Position numbers and translations under genes: made by a program. The notes under the pieces were generated by a model that did no database searches, was not told the origin of the DNA, and worked only from the letters and a program-made list of their open reading frames with translations. Shown piece after piece: positions 21,399 through 33,964 of a DNA stretch of 64,000 nucleotides. The stretch is from the NCBI GenBank assembly GCA_949358305.1, contig OX442314.1, forward strand, positions 40,060,581-40,124,580, given 5' to 3'. The first letter of the stretch is position 1. Each line of letters starts with the position of its first letter. This stretch comes from Strigamia acuminata (lineage: Eukaryota > Arthropoda > Chilopoda > Geophilomorpha > Linotaeniidae).

Positions 21399-24068
21399 AT
21401 GTCGAAGTCCGCAGACGGAAATCCAGGACGTCTTCCCATCCTTAGCGTAGGAAACTACGAACTTTGGCAGTGCTCAATGCGCATGGTACTCCGAAGCGAG
21501 GAATTGTGGGAACACGTAACGGAAGAAGAGGAGGAAGATTTCCTTAAAACAGCTGGGGACAAAGAGAAAAAGAAGTACAAGCGTCGTAAAGCCAAGGCAT
21601 TAGGCTTAATATACTGTTCTGTAAGCGAGGCGAAGAAGTCTGCGCTAGATGATTGTAAAACCCCGAAGGAAGCATGGGACATTTTAGCCAACATTTATGC
21701 GCCATCATCTCGTGCGCGACAGGCAGCCATGCGCCGAGAATTTTTGAATTTGCGCCTAGAGCAGGGCGAAGATATGGCCGACTTCTTAGGACGCGTTGAC
21801 TATCATGTCCGCCAAATGAAGGATATCGGAGAGATAACTTCGTCTGATCACCACGCTTACCAATACTTGGACTTATTGCCTCGTGAATATTCACAGATTT
21901 CATTCACGACATATCACTTGCCCAAAGGAGAATTTACACCAAAGAAAGTGTCTGAACAATTGCTCGCGGAACATATGCGACTCAAAGCTATGGATTCGCG
22001 CGACATAGACAATTCTAAATCTCCACGTGCCTATGCTGGTGAAAAACAGCAACGTGGGAGAAATCGTTCTCGTCCCTCTCGACCGTTATCTTCGGTGCAG
22101 TGTTTTAATTGCCAGGAATTTGGCCATTACGCAAATAAATGTCCATTACCGCCGCGCCGAGATGACAAAAATCAGCCGACAGCTTCACTTCAAAGGAAGC
22201 CAAGAAGTTCTAGCCGCAAACGCAACAAGAACTCAAACCGTGATGATTCGAGGCCAAGGGGGAATTCCAGCGCAAGACGGGAAACGAACTTTTTCGCCAG
22301 TGCGCCTCAACCAATGCCCACAATTCACTTCATGCAATCACATGAATGGATAGTGGATTGTGGGGCAACGGATCATGTGTGCCACGTCCAGGCTTGGTTT
22401 CAGGACTTTGTTAAAGTTGTGCCCTTTAACATAGCATTAGGTCAAGGACATTCCGAAGTTCTTGGAAAGGGCAAAGTCCAGATTGTCACAATGATCAACA
22501 ATGTAGAATGTGTCGCGAATCTCCAAGATGTGCTGTTTGCGCCAAAATTTGAGGCGAATTTGATCTCCGTATCAAAAATGGACAAAGCCAAACATCATAT
22601 CCATATTTGGGATGGAGGAGTCCATGTCTACAAATCTGATATCAATCATCCAATGCTTCGAGCCAAAGAAAAGGGCGGTCTGTATTACGTCGACGGCTTA
22701 TGTACACCCTCAACGGTCATATCAACAGTTAATGCGCCAGTTATACAGACGACCGCTCCAGCCCGAACATTAGTCACGGCAGAAGAGGACTACATTCAAT
22801 ATCCAAAGGCAAAGAAAAAGTCGAAGGACCCGGAACTGTTTACGGATTTTCGGCTCGAATTCCCTCCTTTGCCGAATGAAATTCCTCCACCTGCACCAAT
22901 TAAAGTAACCCAGTCCAAGACACTTCCTGTACCTACTCCCACCAATCCGTTACCTCAAGTCCCATCCTTTGCCAAGACATTAAAGGCAAACCCACCGATC
23001 TCCCAACCGAATTCAAATTCAAAACCGAATTCAAAGCCAACCAACGCAAAGAAGGTTGCAGCACCATCGGTTAAAAAGGATGCGACAGGGATATGGCACA
23101 GCAGATTGGGTCACCTTCATACCAATGCGATGAAACTTTTGGCCGGAAATGACCAACTTTACGGAGTTACACCGGCAGAAGTGAACAAAGAACTATCGTG
23201 TAATCATTGTCGAATTGCGAAATCAACGCGCATTTCTCACAAGCCGGATGCGCACCCCTTTTCAACTAAAGCCCTAGATCTCCTACACATGGACGTGTGG
23301 GGAGCTTCAAGAACGACTTCCTACGGAGGCGCGCGTTATGTGTTAACGATTATCGATGACGCCACGCGCTATGCCTGGATATTTCCGATGGCCCAAAAAT
23401 CCCAAGTGTTTGGACTCTTTAAGGACTATGTCACACGAATTGAACGAGTGACGGGCAAACGAGTCAAGGCCATCCGAACAGACCGAGGAGGAGAATTCTT
23501 ATCAAACGAATTTGACCGCTATTTAAAAGAGACCGGAATTCAGGCCCAAAGGACCAATCCACATAGCCCCGCTATGAATGGCACAGCAGAGCGAATAAAC
23601 CGCACCATGGCGGATTACACGCGTGCCATACTAGATGAAACTGGACTTCCAAACGAACTTTGGGCGGAATTCGCAGTGACTTTCTCGTACATAAAGAACC
23701 GGTGTCCTCATTCTCGTCTCAAAAATGAGGTGCCCTATATCCTGTGGCGACGACGTGCCCTTTCGCTCAGACACCTGCGCAAGTTAGGCTCCAAGTGCTG
23801 GGTTCATCATACAGCGCCCGGCAGGGACAAATTGGATCCACGAGCTTGGGAGGGCTATTTAGTCGGATACGCCACGACAACGCGAGGTTATCGCGTCTGG
23901 AATCCAACAGATAACAAGGTTATCGAGTCCATTCACGTCAAAATAGATGAACGGCAGTCCTATAAACGCTCAAATCATTATCGAGGTCCACAGGAACCGT
24001 GGACAGGACCAGATTTGGACCAAACGCATCAAGCGTCGCAAATTTATGAACCATTGCGCATTTCACAA
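21399..24068 (+). pseudogene. Copia A gag-pol, part 1: Gag, protease, integrase
   Basis: The ATG at 21399 opens about 890 codons without a stop. Gag core, CCHC knuckle (CFNCQEFGHYANKC), protease with the copia-type DCGATDH, pre-integrase HHCC (GHLHTNAM...CNHC) and integrase core with Asp in HMDVWG, Asp in IRTDRGGEF and Glu in GTAERINR are all present. After integrase the frame runs into gypsy B sequence at 24068 and stops at 24113. The rest of pol resumes at 48030. Close relative of the intact copia C protein. Confidence 0.9.
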
Positions 24069-25573
24069 TGGGAGAGCTTGTACGGGAAGCAGAGTTCCAG
24101 GTGGATAGCGTAGCGAGTGGGTTTCCGGCGTCGAGCGCAAGGTTGGATCAGATCCGGAAGCGAACCGCCGAGGATGAAGAGGGTAGACTTTTGATGGGAT
24201 ACATCAAGGAAGGCTGGCCAGAGAAGCATCATTTGCCCCTGTCGATGGGAGTATTTTGGAAGGATCGGGGTTATCTGACAGCGTGGAGGGGGTTGATCCT
24301 GAAGAATGACCGTATTTTCGTGCCGGCCGGCTTAAGAAGGGAGATTTTGGCTAAATTGCATGAAGGCCATCAGGGGATTGGTCACTGCAGGGCAAGGGCC
24401 CGGCAGTCAGTGTGGTGGCCTGGCCTGAGCCAGCAGTTGGCACAGTTGGTCGGCGACTGTAGGACGTGTCAGCAGTTTCGGGTGCCGCTGCGGGAGCCGA
24501 TGATCGCGACGGCGACGCCTTTGCTGCCTTGGCAGAAGGTGGGAACTGATATTTTTTTTTGGCGGGGCGGTAGTTACCTGCTTGTTGTCGACTACTACTC
24601 TCATTTCGTGGAATTAGAACGCTTGGATCGCATTACATCGGCGGCAGTGATCAGTAGGATGGAGTCGATTTTCGCGCGGCACGGGTATCCCGAGGAAATG
24701 GTGAGCGACTCGGGGACGCAATTTATGGCGGCCGAATTCGTGCGGTACGCGACCGAGAACGACTTCCGCCTTGTTACGAGTAGTCCGCATTACCACCAAA
24801 GTAACGGGGAAGCCGAAAGATTCGTTGCCACGGTCAAGCAGATGTTGGCCAAGAACGAGAATCCATATAAGGCATTGCTCCAATATCGAAATACACCGGG
24901 ACCAAGTGGGTATAGTCCGGCACAGTTGCTAATGTCGCGGCGCTTGAGGACGGGCATTCCGGTGCTCCAGACAGCGCTGCAGCCAAGGATTCCGAATCAT
25001 CGCGAGTTCCGAAAGAAACAAGAGGAGGCGAAGAGTCAACAGTGCGCGGATTACAACAGGCGGCACCGAGTGGTCCAGCGGCGCGAGTTGGTCGATGGCG
25101 AGGAAGTTTGGATTACGAACGAGAAGGTGTCGGGAGCAGTGGTGGGACCTGCCGGGACTCCGAGGTCGTACCTTGTAGAGACACCGCGGGGGACCATTCG
25201 GCGCAATAGTAACCAGTTGGTGCCAAGGATGACGGAGGGACCCGGGATAGAGGCGGCAGAGCGGTCAGCGGCATCGGACACCACCAGAGTCGAGGCGAAT
25301 GAACGAGACGGAGGATGGCGAGGCGAATGAGGGACCGGGGGAGCCGATAGTGGCCGCGAATCCGGCTGTGGCGGAGAATGGAGGAAGGACCGTGTATACG
25401 ACGAGGTCAGGGCGACGTGTTATACCGCCAGAGCGCTTGATAGAGACGATGAATGAATTGAACTTTAATGGAGTCTGATTTTAGTGGTTTTATTTTGTGT
25501 TTTATTTTTATTGTATTTTGATGTTGAATTGTATTTTATATCCTTTGTCGGATCGCGTTCCCCCAGGGGAAGA
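24068..25573 (+). pseudogene. Gypsy B 3' pol fragment (integrase)
   Basis: Begins mid-pol at a non-homologous junction with copia A, with no RT upstream. Integrase zinc-binding region and D, D, E core are present. A 2 bp loss in a GAGA run near 25307 shifts the frame, giving an early stop at about 25330 relative to the two full copies. Confidence 0.9.
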
Positions 25574-25693
25574 TGTGGTGTTCGCCACTAGAGGGCGATG
25601 GGGGCGCGGTCACATGTGCATTGTGGTGGGAGTGGCACTTTTTCATTAAAGCTCAACACGGCACGTATCGCTCTCTTATTACGACACACGACA
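25574..25693 (+). repeat. Gypsy B LTR 1 (120 bp)
   Basis: TGTGGTGTTCGCC...ACACGACA, preceded by the purine tract AGGGGAAGA and followed by the primer site TGGTGTCAGAAGTGG, so it serves as 3' LTR to its left and 5' LTR to its right. Confidence 0.9.
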
Positions 25694-25845
25694 TGGTGTC
25701 AGAAGTGGTTTTTGGGACGGTTTTTCAAGAGTTTGGTGTGGCGTAGGATTGCAGGCGACAGTGGGAGGAACGTGTGAGTTTTGACGAGTGAAAGATTGAT
25801 ATTAAGACTGAAAACAGTGTTGTGGCGGCGGGCCGAGGATCAAAG

Positions 25846-26692
25846 ATGGCGGCGTCGTTTCAGTTCGTTCCGCCGACGCCTTTTGATTTTAAATGCGCCG
25901 AGGGTTGGCCAAAGTGGATTCGGAGGTTCGAGCGGTATCGTGAGTCCTCGGAGTTGGATGTGGCGACTGAGTTGAGGCAGGTGACGACGTTAATTTATTG
26001 TTTGGGCGATGAAGCGGAGGACATTTTGGCCGCTTCAACCGTGACAGCGGCGGAGAAGAAGAAATACGCTAATGTGAAGAAAATATTCGAGGACTATTTT
26101 GTGGGTAAGCGGAATGTGATTTATGAACGTGCTAAATTTCACCGTAGGAAACAAGAGCCTGGAGAGACGGTGGACGCGTTCGTGACGGCGCTGCACGCGT
26201 TAATTGATACGTGCGCTTATGCCAGCTTGAAGGACGAGTTGGTGCGCGATCGGTTCGTCGTGGGATTGTTGGATGCGAAAATATCCGAGACATTGCAGCT
26301 GGACGGCAAATTGACATTGGAGACAGCGGTCGAGAAGGCGCGGATGAAGGAGGTGGTTAAGGGCCAGCAGAGCTTTATTCGTGCGGAAGAGCCGAATATA
26401 TTGACGGTGGGAGAGATGAAGTTTGGCCGTCGGGAGCAGCAGGAGCGGAGGCCCGGTAACGCGCCGAGTGGCGGTCAGTCGAGTTCGGGAGTTCGGCCGC
26501 CGGGGCCTGGATGCCGCAATTGTGGGTTTCCAAGGCACGAGCGAGGCGAGTGTCCAGCGAGGGAGGCCAAATGTCGAAGATGCGGAGGAAAAGGCCATTA
26601 TGCTCGCGTTTGTAGGAGTGCGCCGACGCATGAGATTCGCGAAGCCGAGGGAGGTCAGCTGGGAGAGCTGTTTCAGCAGGAGGCGCTGTTTT
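25846..26692 (+). pseudogene. Gypsy B copy 1 gag (cut by copia C)
   Basis: Starts at the ATG at 25846 and reads Gag with two zinc knuckles (CRNCGFPRHERGEC and CRRCGGKGHYARVC). The frame is cut after GTTTT at 26692 by copia C. The rest of this gag-pol resumes at 40219. Confidence 0.92.
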
Positions 26693-27238
26693 TGTTGGTC
26701 TACGGACCGTGTTTGTAGTCGATGTAAGACAGATTCGGCTTGTATTATCATTTTACCGGTGTATTTCTCAATTATTGCTTATTTACCGATCTTTTAAGTT
26801 GTTTATCATATTTTTGGTCATTTAGTCATTGTTTATGTATTTTAGCATGAGGCACCATGCATTTGTTAGTTTTGGAAGTTACTTTGACTATTTTCCTAAT
26901 TTGCAATGTTGTATTGCGACACAAGGTGTCGCTACTCACTCTCTCTCGAATCCAAGATGGCGCTGCACACGGAGTTGCTTGCCCATCCTTTTTCCCAACC
27001 TGATTTGGACCACTATGTAAGATATTTTGTTTATATTAAATCATTTTATTATTTGTATATGCTATTTGCATCATTCCACGGCATATAAGTGCTTGTGCAC
27101 GGCCGTATCTTGCTCGAAACGTTTTCGGCGCGAGTATTCTGCGCGCGAGAATTTGCGAGCACTCTGCGAGTCGGGTTCCGACTCTGTTTTCGATTTTTCG
27201 CTCGTAATTCCGAGCTAATTTCCTCCTCCTCTGCTACA
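26693..27238 (+). repeat. Copia C 5' LTR (546 bp)
   Basis: TGTTGGTCTACGG... to ...CCTCTGCTACA. Contains a TATA-like GCATATAAG near 27083, the probable promoter. Confidence 0.95.
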
Positions 27239-27240
27239 AT

Positions 27241-27258
27241 TGGTAGCAGAGGATGGTT
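27241..27258 (+). other. Copia C primer-binding site (initiator tRNA-Met 3' end)
   Basis: TGGTAGCAGAGGATGGTT, identical to the copia A site and again two bases from the LTR. The LTR end pairs with it (27227-27237 with 27243-27253). Confidence 0.92.
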
Positions 27259-27876
27259 GCTATCCTCTGTTAGCACGCTTTCCACTAATTTTTGCCAAGA
27301 AATTCGCGATTTTCGCGATTCGCGGCAAATTTTTGCCTATTTTCAGATTCCGACGTCGATTTCCGCCGATTTTCGTCCTTTTCGTTTTCGTAACGTCTTC
27401 GAGACGTTCATTCGACGTTCTACCGACGTTCTCCTGTCTAACTTTGCCGAAAATTACGCGGGTTACGCGAATTTTCCGGCAAATCTTTATATTTTCAGAT
27501 TTAACGCTGATTTCGCCGAGATTCCGACTCGTCACCGCCGACGAGGCGTGTTATCATCTAGAAACGGGCAAAACCCGCTGTATTCACCCCGGTGTGTCTA
27601 CAGTATCGTCGATTTATTTATCTTTCGACGATTTTTGGATTTTTCCTCGATTTATTCGGGTCGAATGCGCTTTTCAGCCGCTTTTTCGAGAAAAGCGAGC
27701 AAACCCGTGTTTTCTACACGACGGTGTGGTGACCAGCCCACACAGAATCTCCATTTCGCCTTCTTTATTTTTCAGGGTCGTATTATTATTATTGTTAGAT
27801 TTAAGGGGGATTTTGGTGTGGGACATTTAGTATCCTCGGCGCCCTTCGCTCGAATCCGGGCAAGCGTCGTTGTATT

Positions 27877-27986
27877 CCCCGATAGTGCTTGTCGTGGTAC
27901 AAGTGAGGTTTCCCGCGGTTCCAGGCAACCGGTCGGACCCTCTCAGACTGGCTATCGGGGGTTTTTTGATTTCTTCAGAAGGAATC
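27877..27986 (+). ncRNA. Conserved structured RNA in the copia C leader
   Basis: Outer stem 27877-27885 with 27952-27960 (perfect 9 bp), inner hairpin 27916-27931 with loop CCAGGC, following hairpin 27968-27986 with loop CAG. Loops and the TGCTT..CGTGG segment match copia A while stem bases differ with compensation. The copia A second helix is less clear here. Confidence 0.75.
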
Positions 27987-28088
27987 GCCCCATTTACGGT
28001 TTCCGCTTTGAACCACGAGGGAGGTGTGTGTGTGTTGTGAAGTGCATCGTGTTCGTCAGTGCTCCGAATTTAGTGCGCCAATACCACT

Positions 28089-28629
28089 TGTGAAAATCGA
28101 GTGATTTTACGCGTGATATAAACTATTATTTGAATTGCTATTCTCATTTTTGAATTGTTGTTATCTTTTATATTTCAATGTGTTGATTTGACTTGTGGTT
28201 TTAGTTGTTATTTGTGTTTCATTTACCATTTTATTAGATTGAATAGTTTAATATTGTTGTAATATTTCTTATTTTACTGCTTCAATATATTTGTATTTCT
28301 TATTTGAGTGTTTGACCTGTTCCTCATTTGTAGTACCTTGCCCTGTTAATCCCTTAATTGGTGTGGGTTTTTCCTACCTCTTGAGCGCCGTCTCATTGGC
28401 GCTCTGAACGCGTCATCCACATTCCTCTACCCCTTTTCCCATTGTGTTGAAAATAGAATAAACTTTTAGTGTACTTTTTACCTCTAAAACGTGTGGTCGT
28501 GTCTCTTCTTCACTCCGACGCCATTTGCAATTTTCATCAAAACCCTCAAGTAGTTACATCCATTTGTATCCAGGACTTTGGAAATTTATTGCTAAGTTTG
28601 TACTACATTTATCTTGTGCAAATTTAACA
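28089..28629 (+). repeat. BEL D 5' LTR (541 bp)
   Basis: TGTGAAAATCGAG... to ...AAATTTAACA. An AATAAAC near 28457 may be the polyadenylation signal. Confidence 0.95.
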
Positions 28630-28630
28630 T

Positions 28631-28648
28631 TGGTGCCGAAACCCGGGA
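28631..28648 (+). other. BEL D primer-binding site (tRNA-Phe type)
   Basis: TGGTGCCGAAACCCGGGA follows the LTR after one base and is complementary to the 3' end of animal tRNA-Phe with CCA. Confidence 0.8.
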
Positions 28649-28684
28649 AGTATTTCAATTTCCCATCTAATCAAAATCTACAAA

Positions 28685-31600
28685 ATGGTGAGAGTTTTTG
28701 AGTTGAAGAACAGGGCGTTCAGAGCGGCCATATTGGTCACCGAGACGCTCTTAACCACGATAACCACCGCGCTGACCGGACGAGCAGCGATACCGCAAGC
28801 CACGATTGAACTGTGGATGCAGCAGCTCGAGCAGAAACACAAACGAGCTCAAACAACGTTCGACGCCACCTTGGATCAAGCCAAATCTGACCAGGAAATC
28901 GACACCACGGTGCAGGCACTCGACGCGTTGGAGGACCGTTTGGCAGCAGCAAGAGCGGAATTAACAAGGTACATTCAAGCGTATTTTCCACCCGTTCCGC
29001 CCCAGAATTTACAAGCGGACGCGGACGCGCAACCGGCGACGAACATCGACGCACTAGCGGCGGCCATTACCGCAGCAGTGTCGGCGGCGACGCCACGAGT
29101 GACCCCAACAAACGGCCAGCCGTTCATCAAACGCAAACCGCTGGAGATTCCCAAATTTGACGGGCGCAAACCTGAGGAGTGGGGAGGATTTTGGAAAACA
29201 TTTTCCATTCAGGTTGGCGACGACGAGCAACTGGATGCGACACATAAACTGTTACATTTGAGGACATATTTGGTAGGAGACGCGTTAGATGACATCAAAG
29301 CGTTGGAGATTACAGCTGGAAATTATAATATCGCGGTCACACGCCTACAAAAAAAATATGGCGACAAGATCGTGCTTGAAAACAAATATTTGTCAAATTT
29401 AATTAACCTACCTTTAGTCAACAGCGATCGAGATAGGATGGGGCTCCAGAAGTTGCACAGACACGTAGAGATCAACATCGAGAATTTGGCGAACATCGAG
29501 GTACCACTGGCAGAAATTCAGCGTACCATTTTCCCCGTGCTGTCGTCCGCCATACCACGCAACGTGATTATGGAGTACGACAAAGACTGCGACGGAGAGA
29601 GGTCGGTAACAAGGCTAATGGATTGGCTGAGCAGCTACATCGCTAAACACGCCAAATACGACATGATGAAAACTCAAACAAAACCTGATGCAGCAACAAA
29701 CAAATCGTCATCCACGGATAACGCCCACAACAATAAGGGAAAATTCAAACGAAAAGAAAAGGAGCCTCGATCTGGATCAGCGTCACAACTTTCGGTAATA
29801 ATAATAAAATGCCAATTTTGTGATTCCACAGAACACAACCGAAAGCGATGTCCACTCTCGATGGAAGAGAGACGTAAAAAGTTGCAAAAAAAGGGAATTT
29901 GCTTGCGATGCTTGGGAAAAGCACCCCACAAAACTGAGGAGTGCAGGACTCGCATGAAATGCTACAGCTGCGAGGGAGCGCACCACACACACGTGTGCGA
30001 CACGCCAAAATCTACGGAGGTCGTCGAGGGAGTCACCCATTCGAACTCAGTAGTCACCACCTGTCCACCCAAGTCCGAATTTTTGATGGTCCAGATGGTG
30101 AAGATGGCGGGACCAAAACTGTCAACGTTGGGAGTGTGCTACATCGATGGGGGAGCCCAACGCACTTTCATACGGGCTGAATTGGTGAAAAAACTAAATT
30201 TACGCATTTTAGGAACTGAAACTATAAACTTAGCCGTGTTTGGACAAGAACCCCGATCAGAAGTCCGTAACAGGGTCGAATTGGTCCTCAGCCCCGCCAA
30301 TTCAAAGTCACCAGCCGTCACGATCGAGGCCATTGAAGCAGCCCACGTCACGTCCACGCCCGGAGAGCAACCGAACGCGCAACTTAAAGCAGAACTGCAC
30401 AGAAGAAAAATTGAAGTGGCCTGCAAGCAAGTCGTGTTGCATTCAAAGGAAGTGGACCTACTGATTGGAGTAGACCATTACTGGCGCGTAATGACGGGCC
30501 AGACGGAATATTTGGAAGAAAACTTGATTGCAGTTAAAACGAAATTTGGATGGACTTTACACGGACAGACCACGAATGGAACAAGAGTCATTGCTGCGCC
30601 GGTAAGAATTAACAAAATAACACTTGCCCCATCGACAGATGACCTTTTGCGCCGGATGTGGGAACTGGAACCGATTGGAGTACGCCACGAGTCGGTCGAA
30701 AACAACGACGACACTGAAACGTTGCAAAAATTTGAGAAAACCATCAAATGGACAGGTTCGAAGTATTCCGTGGAACTGCCTTGGATCGTGGACACCAACG
30801 AACTGGACGACAATTATCGAGGAGCAGAGCAACGCATCATGTCGCTGATTCGTCGCTTCCGAAAACAACCAAACCTCTACTTGGAGTACAAGAAAGTTAT
30901 TGACGAACAGTTAAAAATGGGAATTGTTGAAGAAATACCGAACCAAACTTCAACTGGACCAGTATACTACATGCCACACAGTCCGGTGATCAAAGAGGAA
31001 CGCGTCACCACAAAATTACGAGTCGTATTTGATGCATCATCACACCGAAAAGGCCACCTTTCCTTGAACGATTGCCTATCAAAAGGTATAAACTTTCTAC
31101 CTTCACTAACAATTATATTGCTAGGATTTCGTCTTGGGAGAGTGGCCATGATGGGTGACATTAAAAAGGCATTCCACATGATCGAGATCGCTCTAAAGGA
31201 CCGTGACGCAACGAGATTTTTCTGGATTGATGAGTGCTGGGACGGTATAGGAAAGGCATTGTTGAAAGTATTGCGACAAACTCGAGTGTTATTTGGCGCC
31301 ACACCAAGCCCATTTTTGCTGAGCGCCACCATTCGACATCACTTGCGCAAATACGAGAAGAAATACCCAGAAACAGTAAAGTTGTTGTTACGGTGTCTGT
31401 ACGTGGACGATTTCATCTCGTCGCTCAAGACCGTCGCTCAAGCGCTAATGACATTTCGCCAGTCCAACTTGATTTTTGCAGCAGCCGGTATGGAACTCGC
31501 TAAGTGGCAAACCAATTCGCCCGAACTGAGAACTGAATTTCGAGAGGAATGCCCATCTGACGCGACACTGACGTCTAATGAAGACACAAAGGTGCTGGGA

Positions 31601-33964
31601 ATTAGATGGAACCCGAATTTGGACGAATTAGGACTAGCGGTCGTAGAAACTTGCCCACCTAGCAAGAAAACGACCAAAAGAGAAGTAATCAAAATAACTG
31701 CTCAAATTTTTGACCCCTTAGGATTTGCTACACCATTCACCGTGACAGCACGCATGTTTTTCCAGTCCCTATGGCTGAGGAATTTGCCATGGGATGACGA
31801 ATTAGACAACGAGTTGCGCGCTGATTGGAAGAAGTGGACCGACCAAATTCCCACTCTAAGAAAAATTCAAATCCCACGATGGTTGGGACAGGACGAATTT
31901 GACCAATGTGAAGTACACATATTCTGCGACGCGAGTCCGAAGGCATATGGGGCGGTGGCATACATCCAGAACTCTAATGGTGATTTGATTGAGACTAATT
32001 TCATTTTGTCAAAGTGTCGTGTAGCTCCTGTTAAACCACTTACACTGCCAAGACTCGAGCTCATGGGAGCACTGGTTGCTGTACGTCTCTCCGACCAAAT
32101 CAAGGAGTTGATGACGCCAGGTGAAATATTTTTTTGGACGGACTCTCAGATATGTCTCCATTGGATCAAGAACACATCCAAACGACCACCAACCTTCGTC
32201 CACAATCGAGTTTTGGAGATAAGGGAGAAGTCAAAAATTGAAGAGTGGAGACACGTGCCAGGCGTGGAAAATCCTGCTGACCGCCTGACAAGAGGAATGG
32301 ACGCAGAAGCATTGATAACCGAGCAACTTTGGTGGCAGGGACCGGACTGGCTACGTGGAAGTCGTCGAGATTGGCCAAACCTGCCAACAGAGCCGGTCGA
32401 AGAGGATGACGAAACGACTGAAACGCACGTCGAAGCCGTGCAAACAGCAGTAACTAATATTTTCCCGTTTGCCAGGTTTGGATCGTTTTCAAAAGCAATC
32501 CGAACACTGGCATGGGTTTACAGATTTGCTGACAATGCTGGAAAGCGACAGACAGATGCCAGCCAACGCGGTCGAGGTCCATTAACTGCAGCTGAGATAA
32601 AACGGGCGAAATTCAGCTTGATTCGAATCGCGCAGTCGGACGCTTATGGCCAGGAAATAAATCAATTGAGAGATGGCAGACAAATTCAGAGGGATTCAAA
32701 ATTGCGAGACGTGAATACACAGCTGAACGAGATGGGGTTGATCGAACTGCAAACTCGACTGCAAAAATCGCGAGATTTGTACACCGCTGTGCAACCTTTG
32801 ATTTTACCTCCAAACCATAAACTCACGAAATTAATTTTGCAACACTCTCATTTACAGGTCCTTCATTGCGGATTGACAGCCACACTGTCTAAATTTCGAG
32901 AATTATACTGGACACCATCCGCAAGGAGGACCTTAAAATCGATTTTGGACAAATGCGTCGTCTGCAAAAAGATTCAAGGACGGTTGATGCGAGAAGTGCC
33001 AGGCCCCCTCCCAGCAGACAGGACGACTAAGTGCCAACCATTCGCGGTTACTGGGGTCGATTTTGCTGGACCGATAATAATAAAGGGACGAACAACCAAA
33101 GCTTACATAGCCCTTTTCACGTGTGCAACCATTCGAGCGGTCCATTTGGAACTGGTTCCCTCATTGTCAACAACAGACTTTTTGGGAGCTTTTGAACGAT
33201 TCATCAGTCGTAGAGGCCTCCCAAAGACGATGTACAGCGACAACGGGTCCACCTTTCACCGCGCTCATTTAGAACTTTCATCTCTTTTACGCTCCACCAA
33301 AGACGAGGCGTTCCAAAATTATCTGGCTCAAAAGGGAATAGAGTGGAAGTTCATCGTGGAAAATGCACCATGGTGGGGAGGGTTTTGGGAGAGGATGGTA
33401 CAGACAGTTAAACGTTGCTTGAAAAAAGTAATCGGATCTGCACACCTCAACTTTTATCAATTTGGAACTTTCTTGGCACAGACGGAAGCGGTCATCAACC
33501 GTAGGCCCATCACATACGTGTACGAGAAGCCAAGCGAAGCCGAACCACTTACTCCAGCACATTTCTTGACGGGAATCATGCAAACGCACTTGCCGGATTC
33601 AGGGTCGACTGAAATACTCGAACCGACTCAAAAGGAATTCGTTCGACAGTGGCAATATCAACAACGCATGTTGTCAACATTTTGGTCACGCTGGTCCCGT
33701 GAATATTTAAAGGACCTGAAGGTGCAAACGGGAAAATCAGACAAACGTGAGCTGCAAATTGACGACGTTGTGATAATTGAGGAGCAATTTAAACCCCGTT
33801 TGAAATGGAAGATGGGGAGAGTGGTCGAAGTCAGACGAGGTCGCGATGACAAAGTTAGGTCATGTGAACTCGTGCTCGCGGATGGGGGAAAATTACGTCG
33901 ACCAGTTCAACGTCTCGTGCGTTTGGAAGTGGGGTCAGACATCCCCTCCCCGCCGGCAGTGTGA
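28685..33964 (+). CDS. BEL D gag-pol polyprotein, intact (1759 aa)
   Basis: ATG at 28685, 37 bases after the primer site, open to 33964. Gag has the DUF1759-type core ([12 protein letters not shown]) and three zinc knuckles (about residues 376-437). The protease is A17 type, with DGGAQRTF (about 485) where DSGS/DSGA is usual. RT motifs GDIKKAFH (about 823) and YVDDF (about 905), RNase [10 protein letters not shown] (about 1079), integrase with Asp in GVDFAG, Asp in YSDNGS and Glu in WWGGFWERM (about 1456, 1518, 1569), then the DUF5641-like C-terminus. All catalytic residues are present apart from the unusual Gly in the protease motif. Probably competent or very recently so. Confidence 0.94.
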   Translation: MVRVFELKNRAFRAAILVTETLLTTITTALTGRAAIPQATIELWMQQLEQKHKRAQTTFDATLDQAKSDQEIDTTVQALDALEDRLAAARAELTRYIQAYFPPVPPQNLQADADAQPATNIDALAAAITAAVSAATPRVTPTNGQPFIKRKPLEIPKFDGRKPEEWGGFWKTFSIQVGDDEQLDATHKLLHLRTYLVGDALDDIKALEITAGNYNIAVTRLQKKYGDKIVLENKYLSNLINLPLVNSDRDRMGLQKLHRHVEINIENLANIEVPLAEIQRTIFPVLSSAIPRNVIMEYDKDCDGERSVTRLMDWLSSYIAKHAKYDMMKTQTKPDAATNKSSSTDNAHNNKGKFKRKEKEPRSGSASQLSVIIIKCQFCDSTEHNRKRCPLSMEERRKKLQKKGICLRCLGKAPHKTEECRTRMKCYSCEGAHHTHVCDTPKSTEVVEGVTHSNSVVTTCPPKSEFLMVQMVKMAGPKLSTLGVCYIDGGAQRTFIRAELVKKLNLRILGTETINLAVFGQEPRSEVRNRVELVLSPANSKSPAVTIEAIEAAHVTSTPGEQPNAQLKAELHRRKIEVACKQVVLHSKEVDLLIGVDHYWRVMTGQTEYLEENLIAVKTKFGWTLHGQTTNGTRVIAAPVRINKITLAPSTDDLLRRMWELEPIGVRHESVENNDDTETLQKFEKTIKWTGSKYSVELPWIVDTNELDDNYRGAEQRIMSLIRRFRKQPNLYLEYKKVIDEQLKMGIVEEIPNQTSTGPVYYMPHSPVIKEERVTTKLRVVFDASSHRKGHLSLNDCLSKGINFLPSLTIILLGFRLGRVAMMGDIKKAFHMIEIALKDRDATRFFWIDECWDGIGKALLKVLRQTRVLFGATPSPFLLSATIRHHLRKYEKKYPETVKLLLRCLYVDDFISSLKTVAQALMTFRQSNLIFAAAGMELAKWQTNSPELRTEFREECPSDATLTSNEDTKVLGIRWNPNLDELGLAVVETCPPSKKTTKREVIKITAQIFDPLGFATPFTVTARMFFQSLWLRNLPWDDELDNELRADWKKWTDQIPTLRKIQIPRWLGQDEFDQCEVHIFCDASPKAYGAVAYIQNSNGDLIETNFILSKCRVAPVKPLTLPRLELMGALVAVRLSDQIKELMTPGEIFFWTDSQICLHWIKNTSKRPPTFVHNRVLEIREKSKIEEWRHVPGVENPADRLTRGMDAEALITEQLWWQGPDWLRGSRRDWPNLPTEPVEEDDETTETHVEAVQTAVTNIFPFARFGSFSKAIRTLAWVYRFADNAGKRQTDASQRGRGPLTAAEIKRAKFSLIRIAQSDAYGQEINQLRDGRQIQRDSKLRDVNTQLNEMGLIELQTRLQKSRDLYTAVQPLILPPNHKLTKLILQHSHLQVLHCGLTATLSKFRELYWTPSARRTLKSILDKCVVCKKIQGRLMREVPGPLPADRTTKCQPFAVTGVDFAGPIIIKGRTTKAYIALFTCATIRAVHLELVPSLSTTDFLGAFERFISRRGLPKTMYSDNGSTFHRAHLELSSLLRSTKDEAFQNYLAQKGIEWKFIVENAPWWGGFWERMVQTVKRCLKKVIGSAHLNFYQFGTFLAQTEAVINRRPITYVYEKPSEAEPLTPAHFLTGIMQTHLPDSGSTEILEPTQKEFVRQWQYQQRMLSTFWSRWSREYLKDLKVQTGKSDKRELQIDDVVIIEEQFKPRLKWKMGRVVEVRRGRDDKVRSCELVLADGGKLRRPVQRLVRLEVGSDIPSPPAV

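Noticed and set aside
27089-28093. ORFs in the copia C leader as a host gene
   Set aside because: Translation of biased leader sequence (Phe/Arg/Ser-rich); the structured block and primer site show it is untranslated leader.
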